From Acanthochlamys bracteata (Eukaryota; Streptophyta; Magnoliopsida; Pandanales; Velloziaceae): DNA of 64,000 nucleotides. Shown here piece after piece: positions 1 to 13,548 of the stretch. Numbering within the stretch: the first letter of the stretch is position 1; each line of letters starts with the position of its first letter. Made by a program: the position numbers and the translations under genes. The stretch lies in contig CM034141.1 of the NCBI GenBank assembly GCA_019914995.1, positions 992,001 to 1,056,000 on the forward strand. The letters are read 5' to 3'. The notes beneath the pieces were generated by a model. That model made no database searches and was not told where the DNA came from. It saw only the letters and a program-made list of their open reading frames with translations.

Positions 1-901
1 TGCACTATTTCTGTTCTCTTTGAACTCATTTTTTCGATCAAAAATTTATTTTAAAACTCACTTCTAAATACTGTCAAATAATAAAAATTTTACTTTTTAA
101 TTCATTTTAAATACAAAAAAACTCAAATTAATTTTTAAACCAACTTTTAGAGAATTCACTTATGACAAATTTATTTCACTGCAACCAAATAAACTATTAA
201 GAGAATTTCAATTCCCTTGAATTAGGAAGAAACTAATTAATCATCAAGTTAAAAATTGTCAGTGAATTAAATCATATACTTATAGTTAAACAAGATCGAT
301 AATGTAATTACCCGATCTTTCTTTTTATTGTATTATTTTGAATAAAATTTAAAATGTTCAATAGATTCTCTATCGATATGAATTTGTAAACATGGTATAT
401 ATCAGTTTTAAAATTTTATTTGCAAGTGATTGCAATACATGAATTGAGTTAATGATTTGCAACAACATATATATTAACTGTTATAGAATTCATGCGATTT
501 GTTTGCTGAAAATCATGCATATCCTTGCAACATTGTTCAAAAGAAATTAAAGAATAATTGTCAGAAAAAATTAATTACAGTTCTTAGTTAGGAAATATTT
601 CATATGTTGAAATTAAAAAGTTTCATTGCCAAATGATCAAGTGACAAGACTTGGAATAATTGTTCATGTGCAAATTGATCAACACATGAAATTAAATAAA
701 TGAAAATTGAAGTGTTTGTGATAGTGATATACAAGTGGAAAGAATAAACACAAAGGAGCAATTTTTGAAAAGTGATTTTCTAAAACAGTAATTCTACTTC
801 TATCTAGATGTTTTTTTAAATAATTTTTTGTCCAAACTTTTATTGCATATATGGAAAAAATGAAAAATATTTATCATTTATGATTTAGTACAAAATTTAG
901 G

Positions 902-1116
902 CGCTGTTTTGGAAATGCATTTCAATATATTTTTGTTTCAAATTTTTTAATAAATTTTTTATAATACTGTGTATTTTTTTAATTTAGAAAATATAAAAAA
1001 TTTTAAGACCTTATTATTATTATTGTTTAATTAAAAATTTATTTTTAAAAATTTTTGTATTATATTTTTTATTTAAATTTATTTACTTTATAAGTATTTT
1101 TAAATATCTGTTTAGC
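902..1116. repeat. AT-rich MITE-like element, family A
   Basis: The copy opens with GGCGCTGTTTTGGAAATGC and closes with a block ending TTTATAAGTATTTTTAAA. The inside is almost pure A/T with runs that mirror each other around the centre. This is the same layout as the better copies at 15252-15499 and 21539-21791. Ends are approximate and no target-site duplication is certain. Confidence 0.4.
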
Positions 1117-1617
1117 TTTTAGTACATCAACTGACAAAAAAAGAACGGCCTTATACACAATAATCGGTCCAGCAAAGTAATTGTCTTGGACAATATATGC
1201 CCCTAATAGGCCCATTAAAAACCCAATCTCAGTAGTGAAGACATGCATGATCATATGGCCCATTTACAGATATGACAACTTCATATTAGCTCAAACTGAG
1301 TGTTTATTTGACATGATCAGAAATTTACTCTCGCGTCATGACAATATCAGAAAATTTTAATTTTTTTAAACTCATTTTTAATAGAAAATAAATAAATTTT
1401 TAAAATAAATTTTTTTTATAAAATTTAATTTTAAAACTTACTATTAATCAAAATTAAATATATAAATTTATTTTTTATTAAATGTTTTTATATTTAAATT
1501 TATTTTTAAAAATGAGTTTATGTACGAATAAAACACACCCAAAATGTTGGTGACATCCATTAGAAAGAGCACGTGTGAGAGAAATCAAGCTAGAAAATAG
1601 GTTTGCGATTTTGGATA

Positions 1618-1812
1618 CGTTTGGTAATGCTTTCAAATATTTATTATTTCAAAATACTTTATATATTTTTAAATAAAATTTTAATATTTTATAAATTTTA
1701 TTATATAAATATATATATGTATATTAGTTTTTAATAGAAAAAGTTAAATTTACTTTAAAAAATTTTATTTTGAAAAATTTTATTGTATAAGTAATCTAAA
1801 ATAACCAGACCT
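1618..1812. repeat. AT-rich MITE-like element, family A
   Basis: It starts near ACGTTTGGTAATGCTTTC and ends near GTATAAGTAATCTAAAATAA, with an A/T-only self-complementary core. It resembles the other family A copies of this window. Ends are approximate. Confidence 0.4.
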
Positions 1813-2053
1813 TTGAGCAATATTTGAGAAAGAGAATAACGGCCCGGTGCTCCAGGCAAACAAAACAAAATCATGCCTTTCTCTCCTCTCCTCTCTCTGA
1901 TCGATCACATGGGACATTTTTATATTTGTGCGCTTATCAGAAACCAAACTGTAGACTCACATGTTTCTCACAATAACAATGCGCGCATGCTAATAAAGCA
2001 CTTTCCCTTCTTTCTTTGTTTCTTTGTTTGTTTCAATGATTTGTTTATATGTA

Positions 2054-2248
2054 GGATGTGTTTAACTTTACATAAACTCACTTTTTTAAAATTTAAATAA
2101 AAAATTATAAATATTTAATAAAAAATAACTTTTTGTATTATAGTAAATTTTAAAAATAAATATTGAAATTTTTGTTGATAAAAAGTATTTATTTCATATT
2201 AAAAATAAATTTTAAAAAATAAAATTTAAAGATTTAATAAACACGTCC
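2054..2248. repeat. AT-rich MITE-like element, family B
   Basis: Left end GGATGTGTTTA (2054-2064) and right end TAAACACGTCC (2238-2248) are inverted repeats with one mismatch. The trinucleotide GTA flanks both sides (2051-2053 and 2249-2251) and may be a 3-bp target-site duplication. The core is A/T-rich with an AAACTCACTTTTT block shared with copies near 1320-1555 and 13549-13777. A 3-bp duplication would fit the PIF/Harbinger superfamily, but that is inference. Confidence 0.5.
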
Positions 2249-3632
2249 GTAATCAAAATAAATAATTCTAGTATCACCGCATATTAATTGAATTGAATTG
2301 AATTGGAAGATTATCAAAAGTTCATATTGGAGTTAGTAGTGGATGTAGCAATTGGAGACATTTGAATATATTAATTTTGTTGAAGTGAATTTTTTAAAAA
2401 ATATAAATAATTATTATATGACCGTTTAGGTAAAATTCTCATAGGTTTAATACAACTATAGAGATTCATATTGATATAGATGTATTTACATTAAATAAGT
2501 AATTTAGAGTATTAGTGTTTAATTGCATTTAAAACTTTTTATATTATAAACTATTTATAATCATAAATATTTATTTAATTTAAAATGTATCATAATCGTT
2601 ATTGTAGACCTTCGCTGTCCAAATTTTCTAAAAAATAATTTTTCTACACTAAACCGAGAATAATAATTTCGGTATACTTCCTAAATAACGACATAAACAT
2701 TCATTCGAAATATTTTCACTATTTTTTCAAATTATTAACTCAGCTACTATAATGTTAAATCTCTAAATAACATTCAATAATTACACCTTTTCATTGACAA
2801 AAGTCGAAAGAGTCATTAGAAGCTTTTGAGATTCCCTACCTTATCCTGTATTCCTATAATCAAAGAACAATATTAACTTTATTATTAAAAGATATATTAT
2901 ATCTATTGTCATAACTACTGCAATCGCTTGATTGAATCATAATTATTATGAACGGTTTAAACAAAAAGTGCACAGAATATCTATAAAAGCTTAAAGAAAA
3001 TCAATACATTCTTTTTTTGTTTAATTTGAAATAAATTCATCTTTTAAAATTTAATATAAAACTAATTTAAAAATTAAAATATTTAATAAAAAAGTTATGT
3101 TTATATTAATTTTGTATTAGTAAGTTTTTGAAATTGAATTTAAAAAAATTGATATACAAAATTTTATTTAAAAATTTTATTAATTTTATATTAAAAATAA
3201 ATTTAAAAAATAAAGCTTGAAAGGTAGATAAACACGTCTTATTTCCTTTTCATCATAGTTAACTTTCTTTCATCAAAAAATAAATTTTAATCATTCATGT
3301 GTTTATTTAGATTAAAAAAATTATTTTTGTTATTTAATTTTCTTACAATAAATTACATTTTTAACAACTAATTGTTATTAATTATTTTTTAATAATTTAT
3401 TTTTTAAACTTACTTAAAACATTTAACTCGTCTCTATTCCCATAAACTCCAAAAAATTTCCCAAAGAAACCAATCAAACAGCCAAAAAAAAATATTTCTT
3501 TCCATTAAAAAAAATAAATACCTGCTCAAAAGAAGACCAATAATTCCTCACACAACTTTCTTCATTTGTCCTTATAGTTGTTGTTGTCACAATCTCCACA
3601 CAAAAACACAAACCACCGTTCACGGGTTCCCC

Positions 3633-6160
3633 ATGTCTACCACCACTACCACAACCATTCTCTTCATCTTCTTCTTCTTCTTCAACACCAGAGCAATCGC
3701 CGGCGGCCAACACCGGCGGCAAAAACCCTTCACGGCGAAACCAACACCAATCTCAATCCCGACAAACACACCCTCTTCAATCCTCCAAGCATGCAGAGCA
3801 ACGAGGTTTCCAGACTCTTGCGCTGCCGCTCTCTCTACGGCTACCAATCTTCCTCCATCTCCGACACCTCTCCAACTCACTGCTGCTGCGGTTTCCATCT
3901 CCGCTTTGAATCTTACTACTGCTCAGTCTCAGGTTAACTCAATTCTCGTTTCTGCAACAAATAATCCTAACCGTACCAACGCGGCCAAGAACTGCATAGA
4001 ATTCTTGTCACTTTCTTCTCGCCGTCTTTCGAACGCGTCTTCTTCATTAAACTCTGAATCAATGTCTACTTCTTATTCGAAGGCGGGGATTCTAGATGCT
4101 CATGCATTCGTCGGAGCAGCGTTGTTGTATCAGTACGACTGTTGGTCGGCGTTGAAGTACGTTAACACGACGAGCCAAATTGGGTCTACCATGCAGTACT
4201 TGATCGATCTTACGTCGTTAACCAGCGATGCCTTATCTATGATTGCTGCATACGAACGGTACGGCGGGGACTCGACGAAATGGTCCCCACCACAGACTGA
4301 ACGTGACGGTTATTGGCCGGAGTTATCTGCATCTTCTGTTATAAAATCTTCTTTTGTTAGTGTTGATAGCGCCATCGCTGCTGGTGTAAGTGCTGCCAAT
4401 GTCGATGTTTGTAAAGACGGGACGTGTAAATTTAAGACTATTCAGGCGGCTGTGGACGCGGCGCCGGAATTGGGGACCGGGAAGTATGTTATTTTTATTA
4501 AGGAAGGGATTTATCAGGAAACTGTGAGAATTCCGTTCGAGAAAACGAACGTGGTATTTGTTGGCGAAGGAATGGGGAAGACGGTGATCACAGGATCGCT
4601 CAACGCCGGGATGGTCGGAGTTTCAACTTACAATACTGCTACTGTTGGTAAGTAAAATTTGCTACTCCTCTTTCTATTTGCGTTGTTTCTTTCGCTCGTT
4701 AGCCGACTAAAGATCGTTTATGGAGACGTTTCTGAGATTTTCATGCTCGAAAATTTTTATATTTTTAAAAAACATATATATTTTTTTATAATTTTTTTAT
4801 TATAGATAAATTATATATGCTACAATTTATGTATATTTATAATTTTTATTAATTTCTGAAGCAAGAAATTAGACCTTTTTGAAAAAAAATTTAGAATAGT
4901 TTTTGTTTCATAAAATTTTTTATTTCTCTTAAATACTACTTTTTTAATTTTAATTTCACAATTATACTAATTTTAACTGAAAATATGTATAAATATCATA
5001 CATTATAAAGTTATCAATAAATATTTTTAAAAAAACTATTTTATCAAAATAGTTTATTTAAGTAATCTTAAACAACACCTGCATATTCAATACGTAGGAC
5101 ATTCTTAGATGATTTAATGTAGAGTCGCAACTCAGGGTCCTTTTTGAAAAAACGGCATTTTTCATTACTTACGTAAAGCATAGTATGCGGGACTTGATTA
5201 GTATATTTCAGCCACGTTTATTTGCAGAAAAGTAATTTCATAAAAAATGGCTTTAACAATAATTAAAAAATTATATATAAACTAAATAGAAAAATAATAA
5301 ATTTAGTTTTAAATTAATTTTTGTATTTTCGGGATGAAATAAAACACGCCCTTTCTCAAATGTAAAGCGAGTCTTTGCAAAATTTGTTGACTAATTTTGA
5401 CAATGAAAAACTTGACTCTTGACCTTTGACTGTTATTAGTGTAGTAGGAGTTCATTTATCTATCGCTTCAACAGGGGTGACTGGAGATGGTTTCATGGCG
5501 AGCAACTTAACATTCGCCAACACCGCCGGCCCGGATGCCCACCAAGCGGTCGCATTCCGTTCTGACAGTGACTTTTCGATAATCGAAAACGTCGAATTCT
5601 TAGGACACCAGGACACTTTGTATGCACACAGTCTCCGGCAGTACTACCGTAATTGCCGTATTTCCGGCACCGTTGACTTCATATTTGGCAACTCTGCATC
5701 CGTCTTTGATTCGTCCTACATTTCTATACTTCCTCGGCAACTCAACCCTGAGAAAGGTGCGTCCAACACCGTCACTGCACACGGTAGGACTGACCCTGCT
5801 CAACCTACAGGGTTCGTGTTCCGCAACTGCATCGTTAACGGAAGCGACGACTACTACTTCTACTACCGTCAGAAACCCGCCCTCCATAAGAGTTATCTCG
5901 GCAGGCCTTGGAAGGAGTACTCAAGAACAGTTTTCATGAACTCGTACTTAGCCGAGATTATAAGGCCGGAGGGATGGCTGCCGTGGGACGGCAGTTTCGC
6001 GCTTAAGACTTTGTTTTATGGCGAGTACGGGAACACCGGACCGGGATCGAACACTGCGGCGAGGGTTAACTGGAGTACCCAGATTCCGGCTGGCCATGTT
6101 GGCGTTTACTCCAATGAGAATTTCATTCAGGGAAATCGATGGATTCCTTATGATCAGTAG
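3633..6160 (+). CDS. Pectinesterase/pectinesterase inhibitor (type I PME, PME51-like)
   Basis: Two exons, 3633-4647 and 5475-6160, with a GT-AG intron of 827 nt, give about 566 residues. The protein should remove methyl esters from cell-wall homogalacturonan. After a signal peptide comes an inhibitor (PMEI) domain at about residues 45-190, then the catalytic right-handed beta-helix. Visible catalytic-region motifs are GIYQE, QAVAFR, GHQDTLY (oxyanion Gln and first Asp), GTVDFIFG (second Asp) and [12 protein letters not shown] (Arg and Trp of the active cleft), so the enzyme looks intact. No dibasic RRLL-type processing site stands out between the domains, which resembles Arabidopsis PME51 rather than the RRLL-cleaved enzymes. 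The intron holds AT-rich MITE remnants. The start is the first ATG of the long frame and begins a good signal peptide. Confidence 0.93.
4743..5360. repeat. AT-rich MITE remnants in the PME intron
   Basis: The intron is filled with A/T runs like those of the neighbouring spacers, including a block ending TTTAAGTAATCTTAAACA near 5055-5075 and one ending ATAAAACACGCCC near 5339-5351, which match the ends of families A and B. Individual elements are too degraded to bound. Confidence 0.35.
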
Positions 6161-6415
6161 CAACAAGTACTATAGCTTGACTTCGTTCTGTTTGTCAAAC
6201 CAGTTTTTCGAATAAGAATAAGCTGTTCGTTAAAAGTTGGATTCTTTACTCATTCCGAAATTAACAAAATCGAAATTTGAATCGATAATCTTTAGAACTG
6301 TTTCGTTATTTATCCCACATAAACTAGATTCAGAAAAAAAATTAACAAAATGGTAACAAAATGAATGAAAAGAAAATATAATAAAGAACACAAAAAGACA
6401 AACATCGATCAGGAG

Positions 6416-9035
6416 TTACGTAGCTCTGTTTTTCTCCGGCACGGCAACGACCCCGTCGACGGCCGCGGCGGGGTCAGTCCAATTAGTTTCTCCCCAATGC
6501 TTCAGCATATCTTTCCAATCACAGTACTCGCCTATGCAAATGTCCATCCTCTTATCTCTTATCTTCCACTTCCAATGCCCATCGGAAAAGTTCGCCTTCG
6601 CCGCTTGTCGTCGGTTCCATTCGATCCCTGCTTTCCTTCTCGAGTCAAGCAGACAGTACTCCTGCAACTTCTCCGGCATCGCGTCGTGCACCTTCCACCA
6701 TTTCTCATGCGCCTCGTCGCTTGCAAACTCCCGTTGATCTTCCACGTCCCAGTTGCAATCGTAGTCCCTACGGAAAAAAAAACGCTAATCTGATTGAGGT
6801 TCAATATAGTATGAAAATTCAACTAAGCGCTAGCATTGCAATTTACCTATAACACAACCAAGGTTTAAGGCCAAGGTAATGCAAGACGTAAAGCACCGGC
6901 GGGTCTGCGGTGAACAGCTTTGTCTTCTTTGCCTTCACCGCATCATCGTCACCGATCCAGAAGTTCTTCAAGAAGTTCATGTGCTTCGGAACACGGTGCC
7001 ACCAAGTAAAAATCTCATTCAAGTACCCTTGGTCGCCGCCGTTGTACGATTCGATCTCATTGATATATTCCATCAACAACGAGAATGTGCAGTTCGACGG
7101 CTCGACGACCATGACCCCGGAGTTGAATAACGTGGCGTTGTTTCCTGTCGCAGATATCTCCGGCAAAGAAAAAAGATCGTCGATATTTCTGAATATGAGA
7201 AGATCGGCGTCGATGAAGACGAGCTTGGAGTAGTCTGTGAGCTGCCACAGCCGGAACTTGCTGTAGTTCCACTCGTTATATGCGTCCCGTTGAGCTTTGG
7301 GGTTTCGAATACGGTCGACGGTGCGAACTTTCCATCCGGCGGATTGTAATCCTCGCCGATTTCGGTCGCTAATGCTGTCGTCGACGAGGATGACGAGGTC
7401 ACGCGTGGATCCTGCCATGCGGATGCTCTGTGCGGCGACGATGGCGCCACAGACGTACTCGTCGGCTGAGTGAAGGATGGTTACGTATGCTTCTCTTTTG
7501 CCGGAGTTTGATCCTGCCTTTACTTCATTGTTTTCTGTAATGTTCAAAAACACCGGCTTTACGTTTCTACTTTCTACTCTTTTCATTCTAATAATTAACT
7601 TTTTCAATAAATAATTTATAATATTTTAAATTTTTTAAAATCTATATTCTAAAATAATAATCTAATTATGGTTGGGGTGAAGAATTATATATATAATCAG
7701 AAGCAACATCTCTTTATGTAAAATTTAGTTGATAAACATATCCTATTATTATACAGTTTCGGATCATCACAGCAAGGTATTATCAAAATTAAAAAGAAAA
7801 TTATTGATAAGCAGATCCATGTTTTTCAGTTTTCGAAAGTTGGAATATTAAAAAGAAAAAACTTCAGTTAACAAATATTAAGTCATAAGATAGTTGACTA
7901 ATAAACTCAAATTCTAACAATATCTATTTCTTTAAAGGGTATGAAATTTGGTTACTGACCTGCTTCAGCGTTGAGAGGAAGAGCAAGCTCACAAGAACCA
8001 ACCGGTAGCTGGAGCTTTCGCCGGAGATTATCCAACTCAGGCCTGTAAAGCCACACATTTCTACCCTTATGAACAATCTCATTACACAGAAAAATATTCG
8101 GAATCGGAAAAAAATCCGTCAAAATTAGCACGTTAGCTGCATAATGATCTCCCCTTCTTCCAAATCCTGCTGCAATTTTCGCAGCTGTTAACTGCAAATG
8201 CAACCTTGTAATATCTCTAGACCAGTTCTTAGTCCCCGGAGATGGAAGTTTAACTGCAACAAGATCAAATATTGTTCCTATTTGTATTACAGGATCAGGT
8301 AATCGTGGACAAGTTGGAGTTTCTGATTCTTGTTCTTCGTCAATCCATTCAGGATACAAAGTGTTCCAAGTGATGCTATCATCAACAGGTTCAAGATGAA
8401 CAACAGAAATTTTGGCATGAGGAATGAATCTCTTCCATTGTTCAGTTTCAGTACCATTGAAATTCAAGAGAGCGATACTAAGTCTTTCTTTTCTTCGGTT
8501 TAACTTCGATAACGCTTTCGATATTTCGTTCCAGTCGATTTCTAAATGCGATTCGTAGCTTGGATCATTCGTTGAAACTCTTCTCCAAATCCAATTGACA
8601 TCAACAAACCTGCTGCTTTACAAGAAAATTTTCAGTAATGAAGGATATGAATTTGAAGTTAAATCGAAAGAACGTAATTGATACACGTATGCATTACGTA
8701 CATACCTAGAGCTGTTGTATAGCAAATGATTGCTGGGATTAAAAGCTGCTGGGAAATTGAAGAAAGTATAAATTGTTGCGAGTAAGATCACGGTGAATAG
8801 AAACTTGAAATTCAAACATTTTTCAGTAATAATCGAAAGCATTTTCGATTTTTCAGTATTAATCTTGAAGCATTTTCGGATCCTTCTTCTTTTGCTGCCA
8901 GTTTCATCTCTGCTGTAGCAACAACCCAAAAAAAAAAAACAATTCATGAAAACAATGCAAAAAATTTAAGATTTTTTTCATAATTTTAATTTGTTGAGAA
9001 AAAAATGGAGCTTCTTACCCTGTTACTGAAACCAT
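6416..9035 (-). CDS. UDP-glucuronate:xylan alpha-glucuronosyltransferase (GUX, GT8 family)
   Basis: Five coding exons on the minus strand: 9019-9035, 8706-8912, 7960-8609, 6847-7513 and 6416-6767, giving about 630 residues. GUX enzymes add glucuronic acid branches to xylan in the Golgi. A basic cytosolic stretch is followed by one membrane anchor near residues 27-47, as in a type II Golgi protein. The GT8 domain starts at YVTILHSADEYVCGA. The metal-binding DXD is in FIDADLLIFRNID, and EWNYSKFRLWQLTDY, NGGDQGYLNE, HYLGLKPWLCYRDYDCNWD and the terminal MLKHWGETNWTD are GUX hallmarks. The last two motifs are rebuilt exactly across the 79-nt final intron. The first coding exon carries only 17 nt (MVSVTG). 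It is closest to the GUX1-GUX3 clade; paralogue unresolved. Confidence 0.92.
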
Positions 9036-9198
9036 GATCTTTGCTATCATGCAGATTTCATCATTGCAGAGAAATGAACGCGAGCAAAATTAGATGGTTT
9101 TTGTTGCTTTGCTTTTTTGTTTCTGTTGTTATTCTCTGTAGTTCGAGAAAATGTTGAGAGAATGAAGAGAAGATGAGCTGAGCTGGTGATGGTGCAGA

Positions 9199-9206
9199 CT
9201 TTATAG
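9199..9206 (-). promoter_or_regulatory. Candidate TATA box of the GUX gene
   Basis: Read on the minus strand this is CTATAAAG, about 165 nt upstream of the GUX start codon, a reasonable distance if the 5' UTR is about 130 nt. Position and sequence are the only support. Confidence 0.4.
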
Positions 9207-10903
9207 TTCATTTAATTTCAAGCTTGGAGGAATTTATAGGTGGGACAAAATCAAAGTGTATATTACTTAATCAAACAAGGTTGGTTAAAATTTTTCACTC
9301 TCTCAGATAAATTTAAAATTACAGTTACGTAAAAAGTTATTGTTTTCTGTAAAATTAATAAATAGCACTAATCTTATGGCTAGAAAATGTTACATAAATG
9401 TTCATATCTGAAATGAGCTGATTCAGTTTTAACAAAAATGTTATTAAAATATGAGTTTAGTTTTCGTATTCTTTTATAACTAGAAGTGAGATGAAATTAA
9501 ATTTTTATAATTTGTTGAAGTAGTTGTTCTAAGAATTATTTTCAGTGGATTGTGGAAAAAAAATATTCAAACTCAATAAAGAAAGGTACTTAAATGGTAG
9601 TTGGAGTTGAAAGAAGATCTAATTATCCTTTTTAAATGATTGGTATTAAGTGAAATCTTTACCTAAACACTAACCAATGACCTACTTCTAAGTTCTAACC
9701 ATCTAATTCTCCTTACTTTACGATAATGCTTAAACACATCCAACTTAAAGTAATCAATTATTTAAAGAACATGCTCCGAAAGTAAAACTTTATGAAAAAA
9801 ATGAAATTTTTTATGTCAAATTAAATTTTATTAAATTTAGTTCGTATTTAATTGACTTTTATTTATAGTTGTTTTAATTGTACAGAATTTATTTTATTTC
9901 GCTAGATTTTGAATTCAAAGTCGATTATTTAGGTCTAGTTTATCAGAAACTCACCTATCTCATCTCTAATTTAATTTTACTGAACTCTATTTTATGAAAC
10001 TCACTTCATCTTATAGTGTATTTTAATTGGTTAAGTGAGTTTTATATAACTTAACGCAAAAGAACTACTCCAATAAAAAGTGGATTAGAGTAGTTTCTTA
10101 AGTTTGAAATAATTAAAATAAAAAATAAGTTTGTATTTAAAGTCTGACGGAAAAAAAAGTGAGTTTAGTACAATTGTAGCACATCTTCGATATAAAAAAA
10201 AAGTTCAACTTTGCAAGACAATATATTTTTATATTTCTAACTAAAAACAACTGTTGAAACACTCTGATTAAAGCTATTAATTACTCTTTAATTGTTGGAG
10301 ATGAGGTACTACAGAAATTGTGGCAATGATTCTAGAGAGACAAGAACATGTTGAGCTGTTATTTTCTCTTAAGCTGGTTGTGTTGTTGTATTAATTTGTT
10401 GTTGGAACAATTAAAGTTGGCAGAACAGAATCAGACTAATAACATTAATAAACTATAATTTTACCAAAAACTGAAATAGTGCTAGTCATAGTTGAATGGT
10501 TGAATACAATCCATAACTAGGGAAAAATCTTTGAGAAATTGAACCAAATGTTTTTGCATTATTGATTAGGTTAGATGTTGTAATGGATGCAGGTATTGCA
10601 CCAACTATAGCTGTACATCTCTTCTTAAAAAGGTAGGAACAAAAAAAAAAAAAAGGAAAAAATAATATGAACATTATAGAACTGTTATCTTATACTTCAC
10701 ATACATAACAAAAAAAATACACAGTGAAGTTTCTTGCAAGACATTCAAAGAAAGAGTAGTCGCTGCATTGCAAGCAAAGCAAAGCAAAGCAAAAGAAAAT
10801 AAACAGAGCAGGGTGGTCTTATCTCTACATACTCAAAAAATGAATAGCTCAAGTAGCTAGCTTTAAAGGCACATATTTTGCTTCAGTGGATGCTTCGGAG
10901 CGG

Positions 10904-11400
10904 TCGTTTGAGAAGAGCTTTTCACATAAACTGATTATTATTTTTATTTTATATTTTTAAATATATTTTTTATAAATATATAAAGACATTATTTAAAAAT
11001 TTTTAAAATTTAAAAAAATTTTATATAGTAAAATTTTTAAAATTTAAAAAAATTTTATATAGTAAAATTTTTTATTGCTTATTGTTATTATTATTTTTAG
11101 ATAAAAAAATAAAACTCGTTTTTTAAAATAGATAAAAATATTTTGATTTCAGAAAATCTCTATTTTATAAATATTTTCAAACTTCTTCTGAATATTTTTA
11201 ACTTTGTTTATTTTATATTTTAATAAATTTTTTATAATATTTTATAAATTTTTTAGGTTTTAAAAATTTAAAAAATTATATGTAAAGAAAATAAAATTAG
11301 TTATTTTTATTAACTTTTTTAAAATAAAAAACTTTTTTTATAAAAAAATTTAAAATATTTTTATTTAAAAAAATTTTGTTTCATAAATACTCTAAAAAAT
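10904..11400. repeat. Compound family A MITE region with internal duplication
   Basis: Two family A copies lie head to tail. The first begins near TCGTTTGAGAAGAGCTTTTC and runs to TTTATAAATATTTTCAAAC at about 11170-11190; the second ends in TTCATAAATACTCTAAAA. Inside the first copy a block of about 34 bp (TTTTTAAAATTTAAAAAAAT and what follows) is repeated in tandem at about 10996-11070. Confidence 0.45.
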
Positions 11401-13548
11401 CCTATGCTGGTCTATCAAAAAGACTTGAGCAAAGTTTATAAGTGAAGCTAGCTCAAATTTGAATTAGAGATGCAATCTTTGAAGATTAAGACTTATTATC
11501 TTGATTTAGATTTTTAAAAGTATTTTGTGTACTCTAATAATATGAAGACATGTTTTACAAGTGAAGTTTTTCGTTGCAAGCAGAAATCATCTATTGAATC
11601 CTTGAGCAATTAAGGTTTTTATTCTTAAAGAGATAAGCCTTACAACTAAAATTTTTCTGTAATTTTCGCTTCGAATTCAAGTTTTTTATAAAAAAAAATT
11701 TATTTTTTGTTTTTCTTCAACAAAACTCGTCCAAGATCGATATTCTTAAATTTGGTTTAGGCCACTTCTTAGAACTACTACCAAATCTTAGTTTCACGTC
11801 ATCATTTTAGTTACGCATGACATTTTATAAATATTGCATAAAAAATGTAACAAGATCAAATAAATTAAATGAAAATTGGTGACCAAAAGTAAGCATCGAA
11901 GAATAGCCTTTCTAGAATTCGATATGAAAATTTTTTATTTTAACTAAAACTTAGTGGTATCATCATTCAATTTAAATATTTTAATTAATTGTTTATATGA
12001 TGTCAGAGAGCCATATGTCTAATTAGTATTGTGGACATTTGGAATTCATCCAAAACCAATCGACAATAATGGCATATTTTAATTAAACTTTCACTTTTAA
12101 TTTTATTTTTATTTCAACACCAAATATTATTTTTATTTGTAGTGGAATGCGAATGTGAGTTTAAATCTCTTAAACACCTATTTTAAAATGAAACCTGCTA
12201 TGAAGACGGGTTTAAACATCTTAATAATTTTTCAGAAACAAAATCGACTAAAAAATAGTCCAAATCTTTCAAAACTTGCCATAATTTGAAGCAAGTCATG
12301 AAGATTTATTTAAATTTTTTAACAGATTTAAATAATGTGTCGATTTAGCCCGACCCATTCAGATAGAATATAGCATTGAATTTCAGTGTAAAATCAATTG
12401 CCATTAGAATAAGTGAGTCAAGTATTACGAATATTATATCAGAATTATTGATAAAAAATATAAGATTAAAGTTTTTAATATATAGTAACTCATAAACAAA
12501 AAGGCTATTCTATTAACTCTAAAAAAAATACTTTCTTGACTAAATTTGTGTTTTTAACAGCTCAAAATTCTCTTTAGAAAATAACTAATTTGTGTGTGCT
12601 CTAATAGAATATAAGAACTTTCATATTAACTATAGCATGATCATTAATTAATAGAAGTTGGTTACTTATTAACCACTTATCTCTTAGTTCTGGGCCATAA
12701 AAAACCTATGCACAAACAATATAAATTAGTTGTTACTTTTAGACTAATTAACTATCAATCAAATATTAGTTTTAGTTACCTACCAAATTGCCTTGATCAT
12801 TGATGTTGCAATTTCTGTACAAAAAATAATAATAAAGATCAGTAATAGGAGATGAATGTAGTTGTTGACCCAACTAACAAGTTCATGTCTTGACTAGTCT
12901 AGTCTAATCTAAGATATTACATAGAGAAGATAGCCCACCAATTTTCACCAAACCATGTCTTGACCTCTTGTTGCTTTCCTATGTTTTTTCTTTAGGAAAA
13001 AGTAAAACAGTTTTTTTATAAAAAAAAAATTTAAAGGTGACCCTTTTTTTAAAAAAAAGGAAATGCCACACTTATTAAAAACTTAATTTTCAGATATTAT
13101 TTTTGTGAAAAAAAAATACATTTTTTTCTATTCATACATATCAACAAAGATTTAGAGTGTGTTTTAATTACGTAAAAGTAAATTTTTATAAAAATGAATT
13201 TTGTAAAAATAAAATATAATAAAAAATAAATCTCTATTTAAAATAGTAATTAAAATGCGTGAATTGGAGTTTATAGCTAAAGTTTATTAAAAGTAAAATT
13301 TGATATAAAAATTAATATAAAATTTAGAGTGATAATTGAAATATATAAAATGATCCAACTCAAAATTTGAAGCAAGAAAATAGAATTTTTTGAATTGAAA
13401 GATGCCCTTATTGGTGTTTTAGTTTAAAATAAGGTGAAGATTAATGGCTGGATAATGCTTTAGAATATAGCTTGGGCCTTTAGCTTGGGCCTTCAGTGGG
13501 CTTCGAAATAGATATCTTTGTTGCCGTTTAAAAATTAAATGAAGCTTT

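Larger units (their letters stand above)
1..3632. other. AT-rich intergenic DNA upstream of the PME gene
   Basis: No convincing gene is visible. The stretch is very AT-rich and is built largely of short MITE-like repeats; the better-defined ones are listed separately. The few open frames present are short, low in complexity and lack recognisable domains. Further diffuse copies of the same repeats appear near 1320-1555 and 2990-3240. Confidence 0.7.

Noticed and set aside
5600-5939. Overlapping frames on both strands inside the second PME exon
   Set aside because: They are shadows of the PME frame, which carries all the catalytic motifs.
10486-10674. 62-codon minus-strand frame in the long spacer
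   Set aside because: Half of it is a Phe-rich translation of a poly(T)/poly(A) tract, the rest has no domain, and no splice partners were found.
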